Shown: positions 23,294-31,291, counted from the stretch's first letter. The stretch is 59,263 nt of DNA from an uncultured Oscillospiraceae bacterium (GCA_944386985.1 CALXDD010000015.1:1-59263); one strand, 5' to 3'. Notes: generated by a model from the sequence alone, not told the origin. Numbers and translations are program-made.

Positions 23294-23644
23294 ATGGAAT
23301 TATTGCTGCGAGAGGGAGACTATGTCCCCGACGGCCAGGGCGGCGTGGTGCGCCTGGAGGGGGACGAGGCGCTGCTGCAGCGGGTGCTGTTTCGCCTCAG
23401 CGCCCGGCGGGGAATGCTGCCGATGCTGCCTCAGCTTGGCAGTCGGCTGTACCTTTTGGGCAGAGAGAACCCGGAGGGCCGGCTCTCCGCCGCCAAACAG
23501 TATGTGACCGAGGCTCTGGCAGAGGAGGATGTGACCGTGGAGTCTGTGGAGCTGGAGCAGGGGGAGAAAGGGACGCTTCTCCTGCGGGCCTGCCTCAGCC
23601 GGGAAGATAACGCTGTGACGGCGGAAGTGGCCATATCCGTATAA
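23294..23644 (+). CDS. Baseplate wedge protein (gp25/XkdS-like)
   Basis: 116 residues. RRGMLPMLPQLGSRLYLLGRE and AKQYVTEALAEEDVTVESVEL match the gp25/W family, which seeds the sheath around the tube. AGGAGG precedes ATG 23294. It stands directly before the baseplate J gene, the usual order. Confidence 0.8.
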   Translation: MELLLREGDYVPDGQGGVVRLEGDEALLQRVLFRLSARRGMLPMLPQLGSRLYLLGRENPEGRLSAAKQYVTEALAEEDVTVESVELEQGEKGTLLLRACLSREDNAVTAEVAISV

Positions 23645-23656
23645 GGGGGAGAGACG

Positions 23657-24718
23657 ATGCTGAAAACTTTGGAAGAAATTTATCAGGAGATGCTGGAGGT
23701 GTTTGCCCGGCAGTCCGGCTACCGGCCCCATTCCGCCTGCGATCTGGCGGCCCGGCTCTATGCCGCCGCCGCCCAGGTCCAGGCCCTGTACGCCCAGGCG
23801 GCCTGGGTGCTGGATCAGAGCTTTCCCCAGACGGCCCAGGGGGAATTCCTGGACTATCACGGCGAGACCCGGAACATCAGCCGCATTGCCGCCACCGCTG
23901 CGGAGGGAGTGCTCCGCTTCTCTATTGATCAGACGGTGGGCCAGAACCTCAATATCCCGGTGGGGACGGTGTGCATGACCGCTGAGGGAGTACGCTATGA
24001 GACCACGGAGGCCGGGGCCATTTCGGCGGGCCAGCTGTGGACGGAGGTAAACGCCCGGGCAGTGGAACAGGGCGAGAGCGGCAACGTGGGGGCGGATCGG
24101 GTGGTGCTGATGGCAGTGGCTCCGGCGGGAGTGGCACGGTGCACCAATCCCCAACCCTTTACCGGAGGCGCCGATCAGGAGGATGACGAGGCCCTCCGCG
24201 CCAGAATTCTGGACAGCTACCGCCGCCTTCCCAACGGCGCAAATGCCGCCTATTATGAGCAGGAGGCCATGCGCTTTGAGGGAGTGGCGGCAGCCAAGGC
24301 CGTGGGCCGTCCCCGGGGCGTGGGCACGGTGGATGTGTATATCGCCGCCGCCTCCGGCGCTCCGGAGGAGGCGCTGCGGCAGGCGGTGGAGGAGACGCTG
24401 CAGAAAAGCAGGGAGATCGCCGTGGAGTTGCAGGTGCTGGCGCCGACGCTCTATCCTGTGACGGTGAAGGTGGCACTGGCGCCTGCGGAGGGATATACCT
24501 TTGATCAGGCCAAGACCGATGCGGAAGACGCTCTGGCAGGCTACTTCGGCGGCCATCTTCTGGGCGAGGCGGTCACATTGGCAAGACTTGGAAATTTACT
24601 CTACTCCCTCGACAGTGTGGCCAACTACCGCTTCAGCGCCCCTGGGGCGGATGTGGAGGCGCTGCCCTCCCGCCTGCCCACGCTGGGTACGGTGACAGTG
24701 ACGGAGATGGAGGGCTGA
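23657..24718 (+). CDS. Baseplate J-like protein (XkdT-like)
   Basis: 353 residues. LDQSFPQTAQGEFLDYHGE, AVEQGESGNVGADRVVLM and ALRARILDSYRRLPNGANAA are classic baseplate J segments. It builds the wedge that links hub and fibres. GGGGAGAGACG precedes the ATG. It ends two bases before the next gene. All domains look intact. Confidence 0.92.
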   Translation: MLKTLEEIYQEMLEVFARQSGYRPHSACDLAARLYAAAAQVQALYAQAAWVLDQSFPQTAQGEFLDYHGETRNISRIAATAAEGVLRFSIDQTVGQNLNIPVGTVCMTAEGVRYETTEAGAISAGQLWTEVNARAVEQGESGNVGADRVVLMAVAPAGVARCTNPQPFTGGADQEDDEALRARILDSYRRLPNGANAAYYEQEAMRFEGVAAAKAVGRPRGVGTVDVYIAAASGAPEEALRQAVEETLQKSREIAVELQVLAPTLYPVTVKVALAPAEGYTFDQAKTDAEDALAGYFGGHLLGEAVTLARLGNLLYSLDSVANYRFSAPGADVEALPSRLPTLGTVTVTEMEG

Positions 24719-24719
24719 G

Positions 24720-25286
24720 ATGGGATACGGCACATATTTGCAGGAGCTGCTGCGGCCCTTAGGCGTCTATGATCTGACGGCGGGAAGCCTCAGCGCCAGT
24801 GAATTGGAGGCAATGGGGACGGGGCTGGACGGGGCTGCCGGAGCGGCGGATTATACCCAGCGGGAGTGCATTACCGCCACGGCGGAGGACGAGGGCCTAT
24901 CCCGGCGGGAGAGCCTTTTTGCCCACCGGCCTGTCCAGGTCAGCGTGCCCCTCCGGCGGGAGGCCATCCATGCTCTGCTCCAGATCAGCGGTGACAGCTT
25001 CACGCTGGAGGCCATCAACCGGGCCATCCAGGGCTGCGGCATCAAGGCCCTGGCCCAGGAGACCGGCGTGTGGGGGTATATTCGGATAATCTTCCCGGAT
25101 GTGGCGGGGGTTCCGGAGGAATTTGACCAGATCCGGGATATTATCCTGGATATTATTCCCTGCCACCTGGAGACAGAGTTCTACTTCCGTTATCTCACCT
25201 GGGCGGAGCTGGAGGCACAGCAGATGACCTGGGCCATGATCCACCAGGCGGGGCATACCTGGTATACGCTGGAACTGGCGGTGTGA
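24720..25286 (+). CDS. Tail protein, XkdU/YmfQ (DUF2313) family
   Basis: 188 residues. The sequence LQELLRPLGVYDLTAGSLSA at the start and CHLETEFYFRYLTWAELE near the end match YmfQ-type baseplate periphery proteins. In most clusters the next gene is a tail fibre. Here no fibre gene follows; a 91-base gap leads to a peptidase gene. GAGGGCTGAG precedes the ATG. Confidence 0.85.
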   Translation: MGYGTYLQELLRPLGVYDLTAGSLSASELEAMGTGLDGAAGAADYTQRECITATAEDEGLSRRESLFAHRPVQVSVPLRREAIHALLQISGDSFTLEAINRAIQGCGIKALAQETGVWGYIRIIFPDVAGVPEEFDQIRDIILDIIPCHLETEFYFRYLTWAELEAQQMTWAMIHQAGHTWYTLELAV

Positions 25287-25338
25287 CGGCGGCGAAAAAA
25301 ACGGGTGCCGGGTGCAAGCGGGCGGCATAGAATGAACA

Positions 25339-25354
25339 GGGCGGCGCGCCGCCC
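25339..25354. repeat. 16-base perfect GC palindrome
   Basis: GGGCGGCG followed by CGCCGCCC, in the 91-base gap between the last baseplate gene and the peptidase gene. It is not followed by T residues. It could be a pause or protein-binding site, or a scar where tail-fibre genes were lost. Confidence 0.5.
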
Positions 25355-25377
25355 ACACCAACGAGAGGAGAACGCGG

Positions 25378-26037
25378 ATGCTCAGCAGCAGAGACATCGG
25401 CCTTCTGCGGCCGGACGTGGCGGCCAACTGCAGGCTCTGGCTGGAGCGCTGCAGCGCTGCGGGACTGAAGGTGCTGGTTACCAGCACTGTGCGGGACGGC
25501 GAGTATCAGGCTTGGCTCTATGAGCAGGGCCGCAGCCGACCCGGCACCATTGTCACCAACAGCCCCACCCCCACTTTTCACTCCGACAAGGCGGGACTGG
25601 CCTTTGATTTTTGCAAGAATGTGAAGGGACAGGAATACAGCGATCCAAGCTTTTTCCGGTCCGCCGCGGCCTTGGCAAAAGAGATGGGGTTCAGCTGGGG
25701 AGGAGACTGGAAGAGCTTTCCCGACGGCCCCCATATCCAATGGGACCAGGGGGGCCGCTGGACCAGCGCCATGATATTGAAGGGAACCTATCCCGGCGCC
25801 ATGCCGTTGTTTTCGGAGAAGGAGGAGACCATGACCCAGGAGGCGTTTGACAAACTGATGGACGGCTATCTGGCCAGACTTCGGGAGGAACCTCCCGGGG
25901 ATTGGAGCAGGGAGGCCAGAGCCTGGGCGGAACAGAGCGGCCTGTTCGGCGGCGACGAGGCGGGAAGCATGCAGTACAGAATGTTTCTCACTCGGGAACA
26001 GTTGGCAGCAGTTTTGTACCGCATGCGTCAACAGTAA
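25378..26037 (+). CDS. M15-family peptidase (endolysin-like) with C-terminal SLH-like domain
   Basis: 219 residues. Zinc and catalytic residues of the VanY/Ply500 fold are seen in FHSDKAGLAFDF and GGDWKSFPDGPHIQW. The last 65 residues, with REARAWAEQSGLFGGDEAG and FLTREQLAAVLYRMRQQ, look like one S-layer-homology repeat that binds cell-wall polymer. It would cut peptide bridges in peptidoglycan. It is the last gene of the phage block, with a strong terminator 10 bases later. No holin gene is next to it. Confidence 0.85.
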   Translation: MLSSRDIGLLRPDVAANCRLWLERCSAAGLKVLVTSTVRDGEYQAWLYEQGRSRPGTIVTNSPTPTFHSDKAGLAFDFCKNVKGQEYSDPSFFRSAAALAKEMGFSWGGDWKSFPDGPHIQWDQGGRWTSAMILKGTYPGAMPLFSEKEETMTQEAFDKLMDGYLARLREEPPGDWSREARAWAEQSGLFGGDEAGSMQYRMFLTREQLAAVLYRMRQQ

Positions 26038-26046
26038 GAATCCGGC

Positions 26047-26082
26047 AAAGACTTCCGGCGGACTCGCCGGAAGTCTTTTTTC
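26047..26082 (+). terminator. Terminator ending the phage block
   Basis: A 14-bp stem AAAGACTTCCGGCG / CGCCGGAAGTCTTT with loop GACT, continuing into a T-run. Confidence 0.92.
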
Positions 26083-26113
26083 TGCCCGAAAAGGGGAAAA
26101 AAACCAAGTGCTG

Positions 26114-26142
26114 GCATGGCGCTCCCCAACTCCACATATATA
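26114..26142 (+). promoter_or_regulatory. Possible sigma-E-type promoter of spoIIID
   Basis: GCATGG (26114-26119), 15-base spacer, CATATATA (26135-26142). This partly matches the sigma-E pattern (-10 CATACAAT). spoIIID is a sigma-E gene in Bacillus subtilis. The match is incomplete. Confidence 0.35.
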
Positions 26143-26173
26143 TGGACCATAACGGGATAGGGAGTGTAAGCCA

Positions 26174-26425
26174 TTGAAGGGAAATATCGAAGAGCGTGCC
26201 TGCCAGTTGGCTGCGTACATCATAGAAAACGGCGCCACCGTTCGTGCCGCCGCCCGGAAGTTCGGCATCAGCAAGTCTACCGTACATAAAGATATCAGCG
26301 AACGGCTGCCGGCCTTCAACAGGACGCTGTATACCCAGGTGAAGGAGGTGCTGGACACCAACAAAGCCCAGCGCCATATTCGCGGAGGCATCGCTACCCG
26401 TAAAAAATACCGGGGAGAGGTGTGA
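26174..26425 (+). CDS. spoIIID: Stage III sporulation transcription factor SpoIIID
   Basis: 83 residues, the usual size. The helix-turn-helix reads GATVRAAARKFGISKSTVHKD, quoted in part as AARKFGISKSTVHKD, followed by ERLPAFNRTLYTQVKEVLD and the basic tail RHIRGGIATRKKYRG. It is a mother-cell regulator acting between sigma-E and sigma-K. The start is TTG 26174 with AGGGAG upstream. It follows the terminator of the phage block by 91 bases. A 71-residue unknown gene follows and may be co-transcribed. Confidence 0.96.
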   Translation: MKGNIEERACQLAAYIIENGATVRAAARKFGISKSTVHKDISERLPAFNRTLYTQVKEVLDTNKAQRHIRGGIATRKKYRGEV

Positions 26426-26453
26426 GATCCTTTTCAATTCAGGAGGGCTTTCT

Positions 26454-26669
26454 ATGACATGTGGAAACCATGGCCGCTGCCGCTCCGAGAGCTCCCGCAA
26501 GCAGGAGCCGGTGCCGGTGAAGCGCTATGTCCATCCTATCTGCTGTGCGCCGGCATCCTCCGGCCGCTGCCAGGCACTGGAGGAAATTTTGATGGCGCTG
26601 GAGAGGCAAAACTCGCTTTTAGAGGCACTTTGCCGCACTTTAGGGGGGCGGGACGGCGGAAACTTGTGA
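26454..26669 (+). CDS. Small cysteine-containing protein of unknown function
   Basis: 71 residues, no family recognised. AGGAGG lies 8 bases before ATG 26454, which supports translation. Cysteines occur at CGNHGRC, ICCAPASSGRC and EALCRT, and the C-terminal half is a likely short helix (LEEILMALERQNSLLEALCR). It is 28 bases behind spoIIID on the same strand, so it may be a small sporulation protein. Confidence 0.55.
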   Translation: MTCGNHGRCRSESSRKQEPVPVKRYVHPICCAPASSGRCQALEEILMALERQNSLLEALCRTLGGRDGGNL

Positions 26670-26707
26670 ATAATTGGAAAACTTGCGGCGGCGGAGCGGC
26701 TTGACCC

Positions 26708-26736
26708 TTGTCACCGGCGGCGGTTTGTGGTATAAG
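26708..26736 (+). promoter_or_regulatory. Promoter of the LCP gene
   Basis: TTGTCA (26708-26713), 17-base spacer, TATAAG (26731-26736). The start codon is 153 bases downstream, leaving a long leader with an inverted-repeat GCGGCG TTTT GCGCCGC near 26833-26851. Confidence 0.6.
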
Positions 26737-26888
26737 AGAGTACATATCCCATAGACTGCGCGGCCGCCCCGCTGCTGAAAGTTTTTGGCATATCGGGAAA
26801 CTTTTCGGCCTCTTCCGCCGTCTTACGATACAGGGCGGCGTTTTGCGCCGCACTCAGATTCTGCCCCTTTAAAGGAGAGAGAGAACCC

Positions 26889-27911
26889 ATGGCTTCACAC
26901 CGGAGAAGAAGGCGCCGCCGCAGCGGTGCTGAGAAACTGATCCTGGCCCTTTGCATCGTGCTGTTTTGCGGGATGGGCGTGGTTGGCCTGTACCGCTGCT
27001 TTGTCCATCCGCCGGAGGTTCCCGACGAGGAGCCGGATGAAACCCAGGCAGAGGATGTCGACACTGAGATCGAGCAGCCCCCCAAGCGCCAGCGGAAGGA
27101 GAGCTGCTACACCATTCTGGTCTCCGGTGAGGACGACGGCAACGGCGGCAGCGATACCAATATCCTGGTTTATGTAGACGCCAAAAGCGGGGTGATCAAC
27201 GCCCTCAGCGTGCCCCGCGATACCCTCATCAACACAGATTGGAACGTACCCAAGTTCAATGCCTCCTACAATGTAGGCGGTGTGGAGCGGCTGCAGGAGG
27301 AATTGAGCAACCTTTTGGGTATCCCGGTGGACTTCTATGTGTCCGTGGATTTAAGCGGCTTTGTGGAGCTAGTGGACGCTATCGGCGGCGTGTGGTTCGA
27401 TGTGCCGGTGAACATGAATTATGACGACCCCACCCAGAACCTCCATATCCACTTTGACAAGGGCTATCAGTATCTGGAGGGGAAGGACGCGGTGAAGGTG
27501 GTCCGCTTCCGCCAGAACAACAACGGCACCGGCTATCCCAACGGCGATCTGGGCCGCATTGAGACCCAGCAGGCTTTCCTTACCGCTGTGGCAAAGCAGA
27601 TGCTGGACAATCTGGGCAGCAATCCGATTCAGGCCATCAAGGATTACGCCAACCTCTTCTATAAATATGTGGATACCGACCTGGAGGTGGGAGAGCTGGC
27701 CTGGGTAGGCGAGCAGGCGCTCACTGCGGGAATGGACAACATCCACTTCTATACCCTGCCCGGCGACGGCGCCAATCTCCACGATATGAGTTTCTACAGC
27801 GGCAGCTATTATGTGGTGAATCCCGAGGAGACGCTGGCCCTTGTCAATGCGTCCTTCAATCCCTACGACCAGGATCTGACCCTGGACGACATGGATATCC
27901 TGGTCCCCTGA
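26889..27911 (+). CDS. LytR-CpsA-Psr (LCP) family cell-wall polymer ligase
   Basis: 340 residues. A basic start RRRRRRRSGAEKLI is followed by one membrane helix (about 20-40), then an acidic linker, then the LCP domain. Landmarks are LSVPRDTLINT, KFNASYNVGGVERL, YVSVDLSGFVELVDAIGGV and NGDLGRIETQQAFL with the conserved Asp and Arg residues that hold the lipid phosphate. It attaches teichoic-acid-like or polysaccharide polymers to peptidoglycan outside the membrane. AAAGGAGAGAG precedes the ATG. It may supply the polymer to which SLH proteins such as the next gene product bind. Confidence 0.95.
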   Translation: MASHRRRRRRRSGAEKLILALCIVLFCGMGVVGLYRCFVHPPEVPDEEPDETQAEDVDTEIEQPPKRQRKESCYTILVSGEDDGNGGSDTNILVYVDAKSGVINALSVPRDTLINTDWNVPKFNASYNVGGVERLQEELSNLLGIPVDFYVSVDLSGFVELVDAIGGVWFDVPVNMNYDDPTQNLHIHFDKGYQYLEGKDAVKVVRFRQNNNGTGYPNGDLGRIETQQAFLTAVAKQMLDNLGSNPIQAIKDYANLFYKYVDTDLEVGELAWVGEQALTAGMDNIHFYTLPGDGANLHDMSFYSGSYYVVNPEETLALVNASFNPYDQDLTLDDMDILVP

Positions 27912-27943
27912 CCGCCTCTTTGGGGGCGTAGGAGGTACAAGCC

Positions 27944-29395
27944 ATGAAAAAGCGGCTCTTTGTGCTGATCTTGTGCGTATCCCTGCTGTGGAGCATCCCG
28001 ACCCAGGCCGCCGTCACCGGTACGGCGGACCATTTCCAGGCATCCCGCACCTATGAAAACAACTTCTCCGATGTAGCCGGCGGCAGCTGGTACTACGAAA
28101 ACGTCAAATCCCTCTATGAAATGGGACTGGCCCAGGGGAAGGCCGAACAGACCTTCGCTCCCGGGGACAGCGTGACGGTGGGGGAAGCGGCGGCATTTGC
28201 CGCCCGGCTTCTAAGTCTCTATGAGTATGGCGATGCGGAGAGCGGAGCGGCGTCCTGTCCCGCTGAGGGGGCCTGGTACCTGCCCTATGTTCAGTCTCTC
28301 CAGTCCCGGAATGTGATTGCCCGGGAATTTGAGGGACTTTACACCACTCCCGCTACCCGGGCCCAGATGGCCTATATTACCGCCCGGATTCTGCCGGAGA
28401 AGGAATTCTCTGAGATCAACGCCACCGCTGTCTCCGTGGGCTATGCTACCCGAAAGTACATTCAGGATGTGAATGAATATACCGCGCATCAGAAGGAAAT
28501 CCTGCAGCTCTACAAGTGGGGCATCGTTTCTGGTTCCGACGCGGCGGGGAACTTTCGGCCAAACAGCACCATCACCCGGGCGGAGTATGCCGCTTTGCTG
28601 ACCCGTGTGGCGTATCCGGCGCTGCGGGTCCGGCTGGATTGGGATGTGTCCGGCGCCTACACGGCGAAATCCGCCACCTATCAGAGTTTGGTGGAGCCGG
28701 GGACCTTCCGCCGCAGCCATATGCCGGAGGACACGGAGGCTGTCGACAGCAACCTGCGCTGGATGCTGGCCCAGGGCCGCAGCACCATCGAACTGCAGAT
28801 GGAGCCGGATTGGGTGACCAGGGAGCATGTGAGCCAGCTGATGCAGCAGTACCTTAACCAGATCCGCCAGTATGTGGAGCAGGGCTACAATGCGGTGTCC
28901 TGCAGCTACGGCGAGAGGACCGGAGATGTGATCCTCCGGTTCTACAGCAGCATTTTTTCTGACCAGATCTTCTCCTCCGCCCGGCGGGAGACCCTGCAGC
29001 GGGCCATTGAGGTCCACGACCAGCTGTGGCAGAACGGTACGATCCGGGGAGGTATGTCGGAGTATGAGAAGGCCAGGGATTATTTTACCTGGATCTGCGA
29101 AAACTGCGCCTACGACTACCGGGCTGACGACACCTCCGTGTCCCACTCGGCCTACAGCGTTTTCTTTATGGGCAGCGCCGTGTGCGACGGCTATGCGGCG
29201 GCCTACAACCTCCTTTTGAAGCTGGAGGGAATCTCCTGCGGCACCGTTTCTACGGAGGACCACATCTGGACGGTGGCGGAGCTGGACGGGAAAACCTACC
29301 ACATCGACCCCACCTGGGGCGACCAGACCGGCGCGATCCGGTATGAATATTTCGGTATGACCGAGGCGCAGGCCATGGGCAGGTTCGCCGCATGA
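27944..29395 (+). CDS. Secreted SLH-domain protein with transglutaminase-like domain
   Basis: 483 residues. The signal peptide ends near WSIPTQAAV (about residue 23). Three S-layer-homology repeats follow: FSDVAGGSWYYENVKSLYEMG, CPAEGAWYLPYVQSLQSRN and EILQLYKWGIVSGSDAAGNF, given in part. The C-terminal third has a transglutaminase/protease-like core with the Cys-His-Asp set in GSAVCDGYAAAY, EDHIWTVAEL and HIDPTWGD. It is anchored on the wall and may cross-link or cleave proteins there. AGGAGG lies ahead of the ATG, and a long terminator follows. Confidence 0.92.
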   Translation: MKKRLFVLILCVSLLWSIPTQAAVTGTADHFQASRTYENNFSDVAGGSWYYENVKSLYEMGLAQGKAEQTFAPGDSVTVGEAAAFAARLLSLYEYGDAESGAASCPAEGAWYLPYVQSLQSRNVIAREFEGLYTTPATRAQMAYITARILPEKEFSEINATAVSVGYATRKYIQDVNEYTAHQKEILQLYKWGIVSGSDAAGNFRPNSTITRAEYAALLTRVAYPALRVRLDWDVSGAYTAKSATYQSLVEPGTFRRSHMPEDTEAVDSNLRWMLAQGRSTIELQMEPDWVTREHVSQLMQQYLNQIRQYVEQGYNAVSCSYGERTGDVILRFYSSIFSDQIFSSARRETLQRAIEVHDQLWQNGTIRGGMSEYEKARDYFTWICENCAYDYRADDTSVSHSAYSVFFMGSAVCDGYAAAYNLLLKLEGISCGTVSTEDHIWTVAELDGKTYHIDPTWGDQTGAIRYEYFGMTEAQAMGRFAA

Positions 29396-29407
29396 ACAAT
29401 AACGCCA

Positions 29408-29452
29408 TACGCCCCGGCGGAAGGAACTCCTTCCGCCGGGGCGTATTTTTTT
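29408..29452 (+). terminator. Terminator after the SLH-transglutaminase gene
   Basis: A 17-bp perfect stem with loop AACT, followed by seven T residues at 29446-29452. Confidence 0.95.
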
Positions 29453-29455
29453 GAG

Positions 29456-29484
29456 GTATGGACAAGGGCGATCCGGGCATACTA
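29456..29484 (+). promoter_or_regulatory. Sigma-G-like forespore promoter of spoVAF
   Basis: GTATG (29456-29460), 17-base spacer, CATACTA (29478-29484). The -10 is an exact match to the sigma-G pattern CATnnTA, and the -35 matches gyATR. It starts immediately after the preceding terminator and ends 31 bases ahead of spoVAF, a forespore gene. Confidence 0.75.
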
Positions 29485-29515
29485 CAGAGGAATACGGAAG
29501 AAAGCGGGGGCTTTG

Positions 29516-30934
29516 ATGGAGAAGCTGAGCAGTTCATTGGCAGAAAACCGGCGGGAGCTGGACCGCCGCATCGGTGTGGGACGAAGTTTTGACGTGATCT
29601 CCCGGGATCTGACCATCGGAGGAAAAGCGGCTCGGCTTTATGTGGTGGACGGCTACGGAGACGACGGCGTGCTGGAGCGGATCTTGTCCTTTCTCCTGCA
29701 GGTGACGCCGGAGCAGATGGCATCAGTGGCGGACATGGACCAGCTCATCACCCGCTATGTCACCTTTGGGGAGGTGTCCTCAGAGGACCAGCTGGAGACC
29801 ATCCTTACCGGGGTATTTCTGGGGAAGACCTGCCTTTTGGTGGAGGGCTTTGGCCGCTGCGCCCTCATCGACGCCAAAATGTTCCCGGGCCGGGAGGTCC
29901 AGGAGCCTACCAACGGGCGGGTTCTTCGCGGCTCCCACGACGGCTTTGTGGAGATCCTGCTGAAAAACACGTCCCTGATCCGCCGTCGGGTCCGGGACGA
30001 ACATCTGACTTTGGAAAACCACCAGGTAGGAGGCAGCAGCCGCACAGACGTGGTGCTGGCCTACATGGAGGACCGGGTGGACCGGGAACTTTTGGAGGAG
30101 GTGCGGAAAAAGCTCCTGGCCATCGATGTGGGCTCTGTGGCCATGAGCCAGGAGAGCGTGGCGGAGGCCATGATGCCCCGCCAGTGGTACAATCCCTTCC
30201 CCAAGGTGCGCTACACCGAACGGCCCGACGTGGCCACTGCCTGCATCATGGAGGGCAATGTGGTGGTACTGGTGGACAACTCCTCCTCGGTGATGCTGCT
30301 GCCCACCAACTTCTTTGCCTTTATGGAGGAGGCCAACGACTTCTATTTTCCCCCGCTGGTGGGCACCTACTTCCGCTATATCCGCATGGTGGTGTTCCTC
30401 ATGAGCCTGGTGATCACGCCAGTGTGGTATCTTCTGGCAAAAAGTCCCCACAATGTGCCGGACTGGCTGCAGTTTATCACTGTGGAGGAGATGGGTCAGG
30501 TCCCCCTTTTGGTACAGCTGCTGCTGGTGGAGTTTATTATCGATCTTCTGAAGCTGGCGTCGCTCAATACGCCGGATGTGCTGAGCAACTCCTTCTCCAT
30601 GATCGGGGCGCTGATCCTGGGGGATTTTGCCGTTCAAGCCCGGTGGTTGGTACCGGAGGTGCTGGTATATATGGCCTATGTGTCCATTGCCTCCTTTGCC
30701 CAGCCCAGCTTTGAAATGGGGTATGCTTTCAAGATCATGCGGGTAGTCTTGCTGCTGCTTATTGCGCTTTTGGATTGGTGGGGATTTGCTATTGGCATGG
30801 TGCTGTGGCTGGTACTGCTCTTTACCACCAAGCCCATTGCCGGAAAGGGATATATGTACCCCCTCTGGCCCTTTGACAAAAAAGCATTGGGGCGGTTGAT
30901 GGTCCGCCGTCCCATCAACCGGGACAACACATGA
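29516..30934 (+). CDS. spoVAF: Spore germination protein SpoVAF (GerA family A subunit)
   Basis: 472 residues. The N-terminal domain has RSFDVISRDLTIGGKAARLYV and KTCLLVEGFGRCALIDAKMFPGR, and the membrane part begins near TYFRYIRMVVFLMSLV. NPFPKVRYTERPDVATACIMEG is the conserved bridge, quoted here in part as FPKVRYTERPDV. SpoVAF sits in the inner membrane of the spore and assists germination signal flow and dipicolinate release. I chose ATG 29516 over TTG 29513. The SD is weak (GCGGGGG). The sigma-G-like promoter fits its expected timing. No other spoVA genes are in the window. Confidence 0.88.
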   Translation: MEKLSSSLAENRRELDRRIGVGRSFDVISRDLTIGGKAARLYVVDGYGDDGVLERILSFLLQVTPEQMASVADMDQLITRYVTFGEVSSEDQLETILTGVFLGKTCLLVEGFGRCALIDAKMFPGREVQEPTNGRVLRGSHDGFVEILLKNTSLIRRRVRDEHLTLENHQVGGSSRTDVVLAYMEDRVDRELLEEVRKKLLAIDVGSVAMSQESVAEAMMPRQWYNPFPKVRYTERPDVATACIMEGNVVVLVDNSSSVMLLPTNFFAFMEEANDFYFPPLVGTYFRYIRMVVFLMSLVITPVWYLLAKSPHNVPDWLQFITVEEMGQVPLLVQLLLVEFIIDLLKLASLNTPDVLSNSFSMIGALILGDFAVQARWLVPEVLVYMAYVSIASFAQPSFEMGYAFKIMRVVLLLLIALLDWWGFAIGMVLWLVLLFTTKPIAGKGYMYPLWPFDKKALGRLMVRRPINRDNT

Positions 30935-30965
30935 AAAGTCCGCCGCATAATTTTTGCGGCGGACT
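30934..30965. terminator. Bidirectional terminator between spoVAF and the EF-G-like gene
   Basis: A 13-bp stem AAAAGTCCGCCGC / GCGGCGGACTTTT with a 9-base loop serves both convergent genes. It lies directly beyond the duplicated EF-G 3' end. Confidence 0.9.
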
Positions 30966-30974
30966 TTTTATAGG

Positions 30975-31039
30975 GATTACTCAGCTTCGGCCAGTGCCTT
31001 TGCCTCGGCAATCGCCTTCTCCTGAGCCGCAGGAGGACA
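30975..31039 (-). repeat. Displaced copy of the EF-G-like gene's 3' end
   Basis: 65 bases identical to 31227-31291 except one base (GCA/GCT, both Ala). It includes the stop codon but has no gene in front of it; the hairpin-rich insert adjoins it directly. Confidence 0.93.
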
Positions 31040-31226
31040 GATCCCCACCGGAGCGCTGCTCCGGTGAGGGCCCCGTAGGATTGAACATGCGCGGGGCGAG
31101 TGAATCGCCCCTTGCGCCAAGGTTTTCCCGGAAGGGAAAACGCTTGAACGCCGCATGTGCGGCGGACGAGGAGTGACCTCCCGCAAAGAACCCCCGGCCT
31201 GTTGGCCGGGGGTTCTCCGAAAGTCT
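31040..31226 (-). repeat. Hairpin-rich insert, copy 2 (downstream of the EF-G-like gene)
   Basis: 187 bases between the two copies of the gene end. In the sense (minus) direction the order is a terminator hairpin, then stem 1 GCCGC/GCGGC (31163-31150), stem 2 TTTTCCC/GGGAAAA (31140-31123), stem 3 GGGGCGA/TCGCCCC (31111-31093) and stem 4 CACCGGAGC/GCTCCGGTG (31066-31046). The linkers GTTCAAGCG and CCTTGGCGCA match those at 15667-15792. Stem sequences differ from copy 1 on both sides while pairing is kept. Confidence 0.85.
31185..31215 (-). terminator. Terminator directly after the EF-G-like gene
   Basis: A 12-bp stem GAACCCCCGGCC / GGCCGGGGGTTC with a 4-base loop, then TTT on the minus strand. 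It is inside the insert-side sequence; no counterpart exists in the portal copy. Confidence 0.75.
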
Positions 31227-31291
31227 GATTACTCTGCTTCGGCCAGTGCCTTTGCCTCGGCAATCGCCTTCTCCTGAGCCGCAGGAGGACA
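31227..31291 (-). repeat. In-gene copy of the duplicated EF-G 3' end
   Basis: The terminal 65 bases of the EF-G-like gene (encoding PPAAQEKAIAEAKALAEAE and stop). Pairs with 30975-31039. Confidence 0.93.

Noticed and set aside
12781-26173. Phage attachment-site direct repeats around the block
   Set aside because: No shared repeat of useful length seen between the ridA side and the spoIIID side, and no tRNA gene at either border.
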